In this document: positions 1 through 11,115 of the stretch, in pieces | How the letters are laid out: every line of letters begins with the position of its first letter | Numbering within the stretch: the first letter of the stretch is position 1 | Assembly (NCBI GenBank): GCA_013397865.1 | Contig: VZTI01004331.1 | Location: forward strand, 275,093 to 339,092 | Direction: 5' to 3' | Source: Struthidea cinerea | Taxonomy: Eukaryota > Chordata > Aves > Passeriformes > Corcoracidae | DNA length: 64,000 nucleotides | The notes under the pieces: generated by a model | Databases searched by the model: none | What the model was told of the DNA's origin: nothing | What the model saw: the letters and a program-made list of their open reading frames with translations, nothing else | Translations under genes and position numbers: made by a program

Positions 1-25
1 TTTTTTTTTTTTTTTTTTTTTTTTT
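1..25. repeat. Poly-T run at window edge
   Basis: The first 25 bases are all T and the run may continue beyond the window. CR1 does not make poly-A tails, so this is either a simple repeat or the tail of a minus-strand retrocopy; nothing after it supports a retrocopy. Confidence 0.9.
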
Positions 26-203
26 CACAGAGAGTTCCCCTTTTGCACATCTGTCTTTCCTGGCAGGAGGAACAGTGGAGTGATCTCCAGTTTCTGTCGG
101 AGCTGTGAGTTGGGATGCTCTGGCAGCTCCTCTCCTGCCAAAGCTCAGCCTGTGCAGTGCCACCACTTCTTGATGCTCTCATTATTGCTGACCCTTCCGA
201 GCC

Positions 204-297
204 AGAAGATCCCCCCTGATCCCCCTTTTCTCCAGGCTGAGCCCCTTTCCCAGCTCCCTCAGCTGCTCCTGGTACTTCTTCCCCAGCTCTGTTCCTA
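204..297 (-). mobile_element. CR1 LINE fragment (internal part)
   Basis: Read on the minus strand this matches the CR1 block that runs from the CAGAGCTGGGGAAG region through CTGAGGGAGCTGGGAAAGGG to CAGCCTGGAGAAAAG. The same block is seen in sense at 25980-26060. Neither the 3' tail nor the far 5' part is present, so it is a short internal remnant. Confidence 0.75.
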
Positions 298-1840
298 GAA
301 GCACCTCAGGTCATGCCGTGGTCACTGAGCTTTGGAGGGCAGCTGAGGATCCTCACTCCTCTCAATGAAAGCTCCTAATTAAATCCCCGCCAATTAAATC
401 CCTGCCTATATTCTCCTCTTGAGTAGATTCCCTGCTGTGTCTGTGCTCCCTCCTGCTCCCTGATGAACGAACCCCCACCCCAGCTGGCACAGATCTGCTT
501 CTCTGTATGGTTTTGGGGAAAAAAAAGTCTTTTCTGAGTCTTGGATATTTAGGATGACCCATGGTCATCCATGCTGGGAGCCTGGATGCCTTGCAGCCTT
601 TCCCACACACCTGGATGCCAGGCACCCTGGAAGAGAGGCAGGACTTGTTTCAGCTCCCCCAAATCCCCCAGTTTTGCTGAAAATTTTGATTTTTCCTTTC
701 CTGCTCACCCTTGCACCCCTCCAGCATCTCTCTCCTCCGAGCATGACAGTTTGGGTTCAGCCTCTTATCAAAGTAGATCTCATCAGAACTACTCAGGATG
801 CTCCAGTTGTGGTTTCACAGTGGCATCAAAGATTCCTGACCAGCCCTGGAGCATCTCACATCCCAGGATGACACTTTTTGCCTCAGTTTCTTAAAGATAA
901 ATATCCCCCATCTTTGTATTTTCTCCTCTTCCACCATTCCCAAACTGTAATTTTCCCCTTTTAATCTAAGTTTTTGTTTGATTCCCCTCAGCACATGCTC
1001 TCATACCTTATTAAATTCCACCCTTTTTAGCTGTCAGGCATTTTGTCTTTTATGATAATTTCCAATTCTTCCCTCTGCAGGATCTTTATCTCTCCACCCA
1101 CAGCAATCATCAGCTTCCTGCTCTTCCTTCAGTCCCAACTATTAGTGAAAATATATCTTTTTAAAGAAAGATGCCCAAAGTTTCACATTTCAACTCCAAC
1201 AGGAACTTAATTCCCATCCATTTCTTCCCCTCCTGCCAAAACCTGGTGTTGTCCACCCTCTGGGGCTCCCTCATCTTCACAGATTCCAAACAAATCCTCT
1301 TCTGTTGGGACATTACTGGATAAATAAGGTGCCAGGCATGATGCCAGCAAATAGATCAGCGAGGCTCTCACACAGGAGACCTCTCATAATTCACTTTTCT
1401 TGGAAAACTCTGGTTTTTGGCAATAAATCAGGGAAGGAGGCACGGGAGAAAAGGCACTGAGGCAGCTCCTGCTGTCGGGAACGATTGTCTTGAGCTGCAG
1501 CTGATTTCCTACCAGGACAACTGGGGCTCATCCCACCTGGATTCTGATGTCCCAGGTGCAAGATCCACTTTGAATCCCTGGTGCTCAGGAGGAGGAGCAG
1601 GTGCCGGCCTGTCCCCTGTGCTGTGCCTCTCGCTGATTTTATGGATGTGATGCCACAGGTTTGTCTATTCCCTGCGGTGTAAACACCAAAGCTGCAGCTG
1701 CTGGAAGAACTGCTCCAGGCTGAGCTCTGGATGGTTCCTTGCCATGGGAACATTTTACACGTGGCTTAATAATGGGAAAAAACTCAATCCCCAAACTGTG
1801 TGTGGGCAGCACAGGGAGTGAGGTGGGGATGAATCCCACA
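298..1840. other. No gene seen; unique-looking DNA
   Basis: This stretch has no CR1 or LTR match and no convincing coding signal. The only local structure is a 15-base unit starting AATTAAATCCC that occurs twice in tandem at 377-406. Open frames are short and overlap on both strands. Confidence 0.6.
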
Positions 1841-2055
1841 GGAGCCCCTCTGCTCTGGAGCCAGGCTGGGAGAGCTGGGAATGTTCCCCTAGAGAAGAGA
1901 AGGCTCCAGGGAGAGCTCCGAGCCCCTTGCAGGCCCTAAAGTGGCTCCAGGAGAGCTGGAGAGGGACTGGGGACAAGGCCTGGAGGGACAGGACCCAGGG
2001 AATGGCTTCCCAGTGCCAGGGGGCAGGATTAGATGGGATATTGGGAAGGAATTCT
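1841..2055 (+). mobile_element. CR1 LINE fragment, 3' part missing
   Basis: Sense CR1 from GGAGCCCCTCTGCTCTGG through GAGAGCTGGAGAGGGACTGG to GGGATATTGGGAAGGAATTC. It stops abruptly at the GGAATTC point and lacks the GATCTTTAAGGTCCC tail. It is followed 12 bases later by an inverted CR1. The 24-base block at 2031-2054 is perfectly inverted at 2260-2283. Confidence 0.9.
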
Positions 2056-2067
2056 AAATAGAATGAG

Positions 2068-2298
2068 AGAATCATGGAATGGTTTGGACTGGAAGGGACC
2101 CCTAAGATCATCTCATTCCATCCTGTGCAGGGACACCTTCCACTGTCCCAGGCTGCTCCAAGCCCCGTCCAGCCTGGCCTTGGACACTTCCAGGGATTCA
2201 GGGGCAGCCACAGCTTCTCTGGGCACCCTGTGCCAGGGCCTCCCCACCCTCACAGCCAGGAATTCCTTCCCAATATCCCATCTAAATCTCTCCTCTTT
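2068..2298 (-). mobile_element. CR1 LINE 3' fragment
   Basis: Minus-strand CR1 with its 3' tail at the low coordinate (AGAATCATGGAATGG) and the truncated 5' end near 2298 (CCCATCTAAATCTC). It contains the GGACACCTTCCACT and CTTGGACACTTCCAGGGA blocks shared by most copies in the window. It is arranged in opposition to the copy at 1841-2055. Confidence 0.95.
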
Positions 2299-3804
2299 TA
2301 TTTGCATCTTGGTGTTACAAAGCCAAATGTTGCTCCTGTCTTTCTAGAACAACTCCAGACTTACACTAAGACCCCTCTAAAAGATAAATTTTCCCACAAG
2401 CCACCCCAGAAAGGGAAGAAAATACTAAATGTGCGTGTGTCAGGTGCAAGTAAAATGTTCAGTGGGGAACGAACCCGTTTATAGGGTCAGAAACCCCTTG
2501 TTAGAGGTGAGGTGAGAGTTAGGAAAGACTTGCTGAATTTTTCTGGGCACTGAATTTTCTTTAATTGCTATTTTCTTCACCCTGACCTGTTTGTGACGGT
2601 CCCCAGGACAGAAGAACTTTGCTACATCTCTGGTTTTTTTTTTGGTACTATAAAATCTTTCAGGCACAAGCTGAGGTTTGTTTTGTCACCCCAGGTGGAA
2701 ACGATGGAGACACGACCATGAATTTATATTTTCTATTTCCTTGGATGCTTTCCTTCTAGAACTGGGCATTAATGAAGCCCACTCCCGAGCAGAATTGTCT
2801 CTCCAGCCTCATTTGTGTGCTGTGAGATAAAGGAGTGAATTTGGCTGGCTGTCAGCTCATTAACAGGCCACTGATTAATTTGTGCCACTCTCTGCAGGGT
2901 GTTCTCACCCTCCTGGGCACCTGCTGAACACCGGGGGTGGAGGACAGAGAGTTCTGTGACATCTGTGATGCAGAACAAGGGGCCCCTGGGATCTGTGCCC
3001 CCCTCCAAGGATGAGCACTGTTGCTACTCCCTGATATCCCCTAAATTAAAAAATCCTCTAAATTAAAAGAAGAAAATCCAGGGCAGGGTGCCCCCATGGC
3101 CTCCATGTTGTGCACACCCCCAAATTTTAATTATTCAGGCTGAACACTTGCAAGAAAATCACACTTTCTATTACTTTTTTTTTTTCTGTGAACAAATTAT
3201 AAAAAATTCCAGCAAGTGCAACTTGAGCTTCTCCCTTTCCTGTGAGGTCCTGCAACCCCGTCTGCCACAGGGGCTGGAATACTTCAGCATGGAGAAATAA
3301 ACGGATGGATTTTCCCTGATCCTCATCCCTTGCACAGTCCTTTCACCCTTCTGGGGTGCCAAAGCCAGCTCAGCCCAGGGGTCAGGGTGGGTTTCACTGA
3401 AAATGGGCAGCATCTCCCAGGGTTTGGCAGTGCAAGGCCGCTGTCAGCAGGAGATGCAAGGCAGAGGTGGCTTCGGGGAAAATCCCTTCTGCTGCACGTT
3501 TTGGGGACTGAAAACCCTTTTCTGGGCAGGGGTGCAACTGCGGAGGGATGAGCGAAGAGAAGACACGTGGCAGGGGAAGGAAGTGTGAGCACATTCTCTG
3601 GATGTGCAGAGAACAATCTGAGCTCAGGTATGAAAACAGCCAAATAATCGTTTGTGGGTTTTTAACCAACTTTAGTTCCTCAAATTCTTCCACTCAACAA
3701 ACATCTTATTCTCCCTCCTTTACTTCTGGTCTAGAAGGAAAGAATCGGGAAAAAATGAGTAACAATCATTGGATGTTTTGGACTTTGGCAATATTTAGTC
3801 ATTC
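2299..3804. other. No gene seen
   Basis: No recognisable repeat or gene. The sequence has moderate GC, short open frames on both strands and a T-rich patch near 3175-3186. No splice-bounded open frame stands out. Confidence 0.6.
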
Positions 3805-3955
3805 AGAGAAGCTGGGAAGTCCCCATCCCTGGAAGTGTCCAAGGCCAGGTGGGACGGGGCTTGGAGCAACCTGGGATAGTGGAAGGTGTCCCAGGGGGTA
3901 GAACTGGGTGGGCTTTAAGGTCATTCCAACCCAAACCATTCCATGATTCTGTGAC
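3805..3955 (+). mobile_element. CR1 LINE 3' fragment
   Basis: Sense CR1 from the GAAGCTG block through CCCTGGAAGTGTCCAAGG and GGATAGTGGAAGGTGTCCC to the tail CAACCCAAACCATTCCATGA. The CCTGCCCATGG segment after GGTGTCCC is shortened. Confidence 0.93.
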
Positions 3956-6391
3956 TTCCATGACATCTGTAGAGTGGTCCAACTGTTCCCGAGAATTTCC
4001 AGTGGCAGCATGAGAAGGTGCCTGAGAAGGTTTTACAAAGGGAATGGGAGAAATTTCTTCAGTTCTGGTGTTCTACAGAGCCTCCCATGATGTCGTGCAG
4101 AAGATTGGCCTCAGGGATCTCAGAAAAGCCCCTGAAATACAAACTCATGGCCTAAATGTGTTTATTTCCACACCATCAATCCAGAAAAACATCAGGTAAG
4201 CTACGTTTGGACGGTGGGGAATGCTGCCTGGGAAGCAGGAACTGGAAGGATTTGGGGACTGGCCTGTTGAGTCCTGGTTCCCAGTTTGATGCTGTGACCA
4301 AAAGAGCTGTCAGGGCTCTCTGTGTGTGACATGAGGCAGCTCAGGTAGGGAGGGAGGATCAGGTTGGTGACTCAGGTAACTCAATCTCACTTCAAGAAGT
4401 GGAGGTCTGAAAATATCATTTTTGGGTACACCATCATTTATTTAAAACAAGTTCCTCCTGATTCATCACAGAAATGGCCTTCAAGGCCATTTTTTTCACC
4501 CTGTGCAGATGCAGCCCAGATCTCCCTGGAGCTGTGAGCTGTGTTGTATTAACTGGGAGTTACAAATTCCAAGGAAATGCAGGGTCTTTGCTTTCATTGT
4601 TGATGCAACATTCACGTTGTGTTGCTAAACAGGACTTTAAAGGAGTCCCAAGGGGACTGAGAGAACCAAGCCCTTGGGATTTCAGCATGGGGTGAGTGTG
4701 TGCCTTATTCTCACGGGAAATAGGTGGCTTCTCTTTAATCTGTTTTGCCCTCTAAGGCAGAGAAAAGAAAATATCTCCTCTTGTGGTGAAGAGAAACATT
4801 TGTGCAGGTCTCCCTCTTCTTAGGTAATAATCCTCAGCCATTCGTGGTTTGCTGTTTACTTTTCTTTCTTCTTTAATTGAAGCCCCGCTGTAAAGGATTA
4901 AAAGCAAACTATTCTGTAAAAAGGGCTGCACGTGGTCCCGAGTAAATCCGTGCGAGATTTCCCCACTGCTCAGAGCGCTGGGATTTGCTGATCTGTGCCT
5001 TTCTGTACTCTTTGGCTTTAATTAAAATTTGGTCTTTGCTCCTTTGCCTGCATCTGCATCCCTCCACTTCCCTGTGCTCTCTGCCAGGTTTGGAAACGCA
5101 CCAGCTCTGATGGAGAACCTGCAGAAGGAGCAGGACATGGACAGCAGCATCCCTTGAGGTGCACCGTGCTGGTGGCCTCCCATCAGCAGAACATCTCCCT
5201 GTCAGCAGCCTTTGCCTCTTTGCTCCCATTCCACGGCTGTCAGCACCTCCTGAAGCACAGGGCCAAGAGGAAATCACGAAATGAAGCGGAAAGACCGGCA
5301 GGGAGGGAGAGGTGAGGGGCAGGGAGGATGTTTCCACACTTGGGTGGGAACACCTGGGGTTTAAAGCTGGAGAATAAGCCAACAAAAGGGGGGTTATAAT
5401 GATTCAGAGCTGGTCAGCAACTCCCTGTAGACCAGAGTCATCCTCGGCTCTGAATCCTGGTTGTGGAATCCCTTCTTCCTTGTCACCTTCATGGACAGAA
5501 TGCCCAGTCTTGGGAAGCCCATCTGTCCTGCACAGCCAAGGGCAGGGATAAATAAGGCTGCGGTGCCGGGATTTCAGTCAGGAGGCACCTGGAAGCGTTT
5601 GCAAGGCTTGCATTTGTCTCCAAAGCTGCTGCACCGTGGAAGGGCTCATCCCACTCCAACACGGGACAGATCCTCCCTGACGGATATCAGGTGCCTCCAC
5701 TTGGTTCAGATTCACTCTGTATCTAATAAAAGCTTGCAGTGAGTTTTTAACTGCTCTGGAGAAGCCAACCCAGGCACCAGAGAAAGCAGAAAACAGCGAT
5801 TTCTGCCGATGGCACGGAAGGGAAGAGCGGCCTTTACCAGACGAGGATGTGCAAGGACAGCCGTGGAGCAGAGCAATTTGGCAGCGATTCCCCCCTGGTT
5901 CTGATTATTGGGGTATCAATAACAGGGCTAATGGCCCTCTGGTTCCTGATACAATGTGCAAGGCTGTTTACAGCCTCTGCTGAGAGCCTCTTACTTTTAC
6001 TCTCGTTGGCAAATCATTGTTTACGTCTCGTGTTTCGAAATGCAGCTGGGTTCCAGCCTTTCCTCACCCACCGGCGGAGCCGAGCGGATCCGTGCCCCAT
6101 GTGCTGCTCTTTAGCAACACAAACAGCACAGCCAGATTCCACTTAGCGGGGTTTGCTCACTCCCCAAACACGCAGGGCTTGGCTCCGAGCGTGCCGGCTC
6201 CTTCCCACCGGCTCCCCGAGCGCCACGGGAGAGGCATGGGAGGGATAAAGGGTGGCTGAGCACCTCTGGGATATCCTGGAACAAGGGTGGGCTTGATTCC
6301 CGTGTCAAGGTCAGGGGTGTGCTGTGGTTCGTCTTCTTGGTGTGGCCAGATCCGTTTTCATCCCACCTTTTTTTAGGGCTGGCTTGAGAGC
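3956..6391. other. No gene seen; possible conserved non-coding patch
   Basis: No CR1 or LTR here. The segment about 5880-6030 is balanced in composition, free of repeats and rich in AT-cored motifs such as ATTGTTTAC (a forkhead-like site near 6016). It reads like conserved regulatory DNA, but this cannot be shown without alignment. CpG density rises at 6070-6240. Confidence 0.45.
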
Positions 6392-6436
6392 TGGGCTAGA
6401 TGAGCTTGGAGATCTTTTCCAACCGAAACGATTCTA
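6392..6436 (+). mobile_element. CR1 LINE 3' tail only
   Basis: Only the last 45 bases of a sense CR1 are recognisable: GATGAGCTTGGAGATCTTTT, then CCAACC and the ATTCT tail. It directly abuts a minus-strand CR1, so the two 3' ends meet with no spacer. Confidence 0.8.
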
Positions 6437-6715
6437 CAGAATCATCGAACGATTGAGGTTGGAAAAGACCTCCAAGGTCATCAAGTCCAACCTTTGACTG
6501 ATCAACTTGACCATGTCAACTTTGTCACCCAGCCCAGAGCACTGAGTGCCACATCCAGTTGCTCCTTGGACACCTCCAGGCATGGAGACTCCACCACCTC
6601 CCTGGGCAGCTCCAATGCCTGACCACCCTTTCCATGAGGAGTTTCCTCCTGATATCCAACCTGAGCCTCCCCTGGCACAGCTTGAGGCCATCTCCTCTTG
6701 TCCTGTGCAAGCACT
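6437..6715 (-). mobile_element. CR1 LINE 3' fragment (group ii)
   Basis: Minus-strand copy beginning AGAATCATCGAACGATTGAG and running through GGTTGGAAAAGACCTCCAAG, CCCAGAGCACTGAGTGCC and CTCCACCACCTCCCTGG to the CACAGCTTGAGGCC block. It belongs with the copies at 10896-11115 and 32465-32770. Confidence 0.95.
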
Positions 6716-7001
6716 CTCATCCCTCTTTGTGGGGTTGTTGTCAGCCACGGGAAGAAGGGACACAGCACCCAAAAAGACAAAAAATCGTAGCAGAAGCAGT
6801 CGAGTGATGGGTAAATGCTGAATTTCAGCCAAGTGGGCAGTAAGACATTATTCAGTGAGAAGGTTTGAGAAAGAGTGGCTGAAACTGTGCTTTGAGCAGA
6901 AGGAAAGAGAAGGAAAAGAAGACATTTAGAAGAAGGAAGGGCAGAGCACTAAGTCAGCCCAAAGCTTGTCAGTTCATCCTGTAGAGGTGGGAAATTTGAG
7001 G

Positions 7002-7110
7002 TCACAGAATAACAGGATGGTTTTGGTTGGAAGAGCCCTTAAAGACCATCTCATTCCAACCTCTTGCTGTGGGCAGGGACACCTTCCACTATCCCAGGTT
7101 GTCTGGTGGT
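7002..7110 (-). mobile_element. CR1 LINE 3' fragment, short
   Basis: Minus-strand copy from CACAGAATAACAGGATGG through TTGGAAGAGCCCTTAAAGAC to GACACCTTCCACTATCCCAG. It is truncated after about 110 bases and then enters unique AT-rich sequence. Confidence 0.92.
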
Positions 7111-9357
7111 CAAATAGACAAAAAAAAAATCTGGATAACTGGACATGTTGGCCACTCTGGCACCACCTTAAGCCCTTAAAGCTAAAGAAGAGAAAGATCA
7201 GCCCCATCTTTCCCCTCAATGCTCAGGGGAAACCTCATTCACCAAATTTGCTCAAAGGGATTTCCACTCCTGTCCTAGACCATCTCAGGAGCTGCTTTCA
7301 AGAATGCCAGTGCTACCTCACAGGAAAGGTCAAAAATCTCCCTTTTTCAGAGCAGACAGCACTTTTTAACAGATTTATTCTGCAGTTTTTCATGTTTGAG
7401 CCAAACAAAACACATCATGGAAGGATCGCTGCCTGTTGGCCACACTGGGATCCCATGGAGCTGTGTTTGGGGTGCTGGGGCTGCCCAGTGCTCTGTTCCT
7501 CCTTGCTGGAAAGCGAGCAGGGCTCAGAATACCTGAGAAAAGTCACTGAGTTTTGTTTCCCACTCTGGTCCCAGGTCCAGGTCGCCAGTGGAGCAGTGAG
7601 CAGTGGCTGACTTGTGTTGCCTACAGAGCTCCTGACCCCCTCTGGTTCCGCGTTACATAAAGGAGACACCCCCGTGCCAGACGTGCCGCATCACATTCCC
7701 CTTCAGCAGAATCCGTGGGCTCTCCAAACTGTGCCATGTTTATGTAGACTCCCCAGCACCAATTTTGCAATCTTTCCCATTCTCTTCAGCCAACACACAT
7801 CCAATTAAACTGTCCAGTTACCATGGTTTCCTCCTCACCAACCTGGGGAGTTTAGATGTGAAGCTTGTGGAAAAGAAAAAGTGTTTCCTCATGAGGAAAT
7901 GTGCTCATTGGGCTGATGGGCTTAAAATTTTGTGTTCAGCCCACTTTGTGTTTGAGGGTTTGATGATGTTATTGTGGGGGGTTCTTTGGGTACCGAAATC
8001 CACGGAAAGGGAAGAGCTTGTGAATGGTTTACCATGACAAATGCATTGTTTTCAGAGGCAATTTAAGCAGCCAGGGAGGAGGACTGGAGCTGGGGAATGT
8101 TTGCTGGAGTATCTGAACGTGCTGTTGGAAATGGTTTGTTGTTGGTAAAAGCTGGGTTTAATTGTAGTCTCTTAAAATCCCTGAATGTCATATAAAGGAA
8201 AAAAAAAAGCTTTACAACAAACATGCCTTTCAGAGCAGAGTTGGAAATGAATGTAGAGTCTAGAAACAGACTGGGGTTGCCTGGTCTGGATTAGTAAACT
8301 CTGACTCTTGTCGTGCAGCACATTCACCATCCTGCTTTTCAGGATCCTTCCACAGCAGAGGAAGCTGGACTCAAAGCCTGGTCTCCCTGCAACACTTCAG
8401 GATCAAGCAAGGAAAAAAAGATTAAGACTCACGGAATGATCTGCAGGAAGTTGGAATGAATCATTTATAACGACCATCAAGTAAGTGGTAATGGTGGCTG
8501 ACCTGGCCAAGCCGGGTGGTTGGCAAGGCCCTGGAGGAATTTCATTCAGAGTCATCATCTTTGGCTCCCTCTGTTTTCTTCCTCCTCTCCATGGTCAAGG
8601 AAGATGAGCTGAAGTTGAAAGAGGAGGGTCAGAGAGGAAGTAATAGGATTATATTAGAGGACACCTATTCTACAAAAAAACCCCCCAATCCCTACAAAAA
8701 AAACCCCAAAACCAAGAGTCTTTGCTGGCCAACAGAAATCCAGATTCCACTAAATAGACACAATGCCGTAAAAAAATAGGATGGAAAATGGGTTAAAATT
8801 CTGTCAGATGATCATCCAAATGGTTTCATCTCCTCAGTACGTTTTGGCCTGGTCTGTGCCACATTCTGCTCTCCCCAACAAAGTCTGGAAACCTTGCAGG
8901 GAACAGCAAGAGTCAGGGGCTGTCACCTGTAGGGAATATGGCAAAAAAAGTCCTATATTTTGCAGTAAGGGGCAGACTGTGGTCACAGGCCACGCTGCTC
9001 CACGTCTCCAGGGCCAGAGGGGAGGCCTTGGCCCTGTTTAATTTGCTACTCAACACTTGGCCCTGCCTAATGTGTTGTTTTTATAGAGCCTGGTTGTGCC
9101 GAGAGGGCGTGTTTGGTGTGAATAACAGGGAAGGAGGAGAGTTATGGAAGATAACAGACTGTCTGCACCAACACTTGTGGTGTGAACTGGGGAGGAATAA
9201 ATTCTGGGTGAGGTTTCGAAGGTGGCTGTTTAACACCATAGCTGTGAGGTGGTGAAGAGGCTGCTGATCTGAGGGGTGGATGGGCAGCTGGAGACAAGAA
9301 CTGGAGCTGACTAGGGACCTGTTCCTTAGTGGAGACATCCTCTGATGGAACACGGTG
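7111..9357. other. No gene seen; A/C-rich low-complexity patch
   Basis: No transposon match. A low-complexity stretch of A runs alternating with CCCC lies at 8679-8720. A GTAAGT at 8480 follows no open exon-like frame. The remaining open frames are under 110 codons and show no recognised domain. Confidence 0.55.
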
Positions 9358-9363
9358 CTGTGG

Positions 9364-9741
9364 TGTAGATGCTGAAAAGCTTTGGTAGAGAAATCTTTCA
9401 GCTTTCTGCAGCGTTCTGTGAGAACTTTGCAGTTCTCACAGAAACTATGAAAACACTGCTATGGGTTTTTGTAAACTGACTCCTTATCTTGCACCTGGGT
9501 TTGTTATGCAGGATTGTTACGGTTCTGGCCTTCTGATATTTTGGAATAAGTGTCTTAGAGCTTGACCAATCCCCTCAAGGGGTGGATGGCCGAGCACCCA
9601 ACTGTCTTATGCCATTCAACACACTCTTTGCGAACCATGTTATAAAATAATGATTTAATTAATTAATACAGAACTAAAACTACTTACTTCCTGAACTTGG
9701 ATCGTGTCATTTCTTGCCGTTCTTGGTACTTTACAGTGACA
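9364..9741 (+). mobile_element. Solo LTR, family A (ERVK-like)
   Basis: A 378-base element beginning TGTAGATGCTGAAAAGC and ending GTGACA, flanked by a perfect 6-base direct repeat CTGTGG (9358-9363 and 9742-9747). TG...CA ends plus a 6-base duplication fit a class II (ERVK-like) LTR. A TATAAAA box at 9641-9647, about 95 bases before the 3' end, supports plus orientation. No gag, pol or env sequence flanks it, so it is a solo LTR left by recombination. A close copy lies at 29373-29745. Confidence 0.9.
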
Positions 9742-9975
9742 CTGTGGTGCTCAGGGGACTTATGGGACGTTATGGGAATGCACACGGGGTCGAGGTGATA
9801 TCTTGCAATGGCACTGCTGGGGAACTGCAGCCATCCCCTGGTTTTATCCCTGTGCAAAGGGGAAGTTGACTTTCATGACTTCCCTTAGCTTAGCTTAGGG
9901 GAAAACTAAAATCACAGAAGTCTGCACCTTAGCACATGAACCCAGGAATAAGAGGGATGCTCCAGAGGTCAAGGC

Positions 9976-10176
9976 AAAGAATCATGGACTGCTTTGGGTT
10001 TAAAGGGAACTTAAAGACCATCTGCTTCCGACCCTCTGCCACGGGCAGGGACCCATTCCTCTATCCCAGGTTGCTCCAAGCCCTGTCCAGCCTGGCCTTG
10101 GACACTTCCAGGGGTCCAGGGGCAGCCACGGCTTCTCTGGGCACCCTGTGCCAGGGCCTCCCCACCCTCACAGCAC
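9976..10176 (-). mobile_element. CR1 LINE 3' fragment
   Basis: Minus-strand copy from the tail AGAATCATGGACTGCTTTGG through CTCTGCCACGGGCAGGGACC and CTTGGACACTTCCAGGGG to CTCCCCACCCTCACAGCA. It ends 5' at that point and unique sequence follows. Confidence 0.94.
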
Positions 10177-10895
10177 ATCAGAGGCTGCCTTCCTCCAGTC
10201 AATGGAAGAGGATTGGAACTACGAGCTCTCCCATTTCCATCAGCTCCCTGCTAAGAGTGGCCCGGGCAGTCTGAGCTCATGAGATCATCTGCTTCCCCGA
10301 GGTCAGCATGGAACAGCATTTCACCACTGGTGCAAACCTCAAAGCAAAGCCAAGCCGCTGAAGCCATAATTATGTCTTTATTGTGCAGGGCCGGGCTGTG
10401 TGCGGGCTGGCAAGGAGCCTTTCATTCTGCAGGGCCCGGGGCAGTCATCCTGCATTACACATTGTGGGCCGGGGCTGGGGGTGCCGCTGGAACCCGGCGA
10501 GGGCAGCTTCATTCAGAGCACTCCCTTGGCCGTGCTCTCAGGGCGACGGGGATGGAGAGCCCAAAAAGAAGGATTTTGTTGGCTGTCTTCCAAGCGAGTC
10601 CCTCCTGGCCACCACCACAGGGAGTGATGTAAAAGGGCTTTGTGTGGCTTGTCAGCAGGAAGGCTCCAGCTGGGACTGGGAATGGCACGGACGAGGTGGG
10701 CACACAGTGGGGATCGGGCAGGAGAGGAGGAGTGGAGCAAAGATGGGTAGAGAAGGGTGGGAATGGGGTGTTACTCGTGATAAAGAGATTCTTGGAAGTG
10801 CAGTGGTCTGCTGAGGAAGGTGGAAGAGTGGGAGGAAGGAGGCTGGATTGGCAGGATTAAGGCCATGTGGGGGGACTGATGGCAGTCGCAGAGAG
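10177..10895. other. No gene seen; GC-rich with scattered CpG
   Basis: No repeat recognised. The part 10385-10560 is GC-rich with about a dozen CpG sites, below what I would call an island. Open frames up to 143 codons overlap each other in several frames, as expected from GC-rich non-coding DNA. Confidence 0.5.
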
Positions 10896-11115
10896 ATCAT
10901 GGAATCCCAGAATCCCAGAATCATTAAGGTTGGAAAATCCCTCCAAGGTCATTGAGTCCAACCTGTGCCAAATCCTCACCTTGTCACCCAGCCCAGAGCA
11001 TTGACTGCCATGTCCAAGTGCTCCTTGGACACCTCCAGGGATGGGACTCCACCACCTCCCATTCCAATGCTTGACAACACTTTCCATGAAGAAATTCTCC
11101 CTGAATTGGATATGG
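10896..11115 (-). mobile_element. CR1 LINE 3' fragment (group ii)
   Basis: Minus-strand copy beginning with a short tandem of the tail unit (AATCCCAGAATCCCAGAATC). It continues through AAGGTTGGAAAATCCCTCC, CACCCAGCCCAGAGC and CTCCACCACCTCCCATTCC to TTTCCATGAAGAAATTCTCC. The tandem octamer-like tail is the CR1 3' signature. Confidence 0.94.

Noticed and set aside
1841..2298. Twin-priming explanation for the inverted CR1 pair
   Set aside because: Twin priming puts the inverted piece upstream of the intact 3' end. Here the 3' end lies between the pieces, so the arrangement does not fit.
4081..4194. Possible exon ending at a GTAAGC donor at 4195
   Set aside because: The acceptor is weak, and stop codons break the frames; nothing supports it beyond chance.
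6966..7610. 214-codon plus-strand open frame
   Set aside because: It begins in the minus-strand CR1 tail at 7002 and has no recognised domain or splice signals; I do not regard it as coding.
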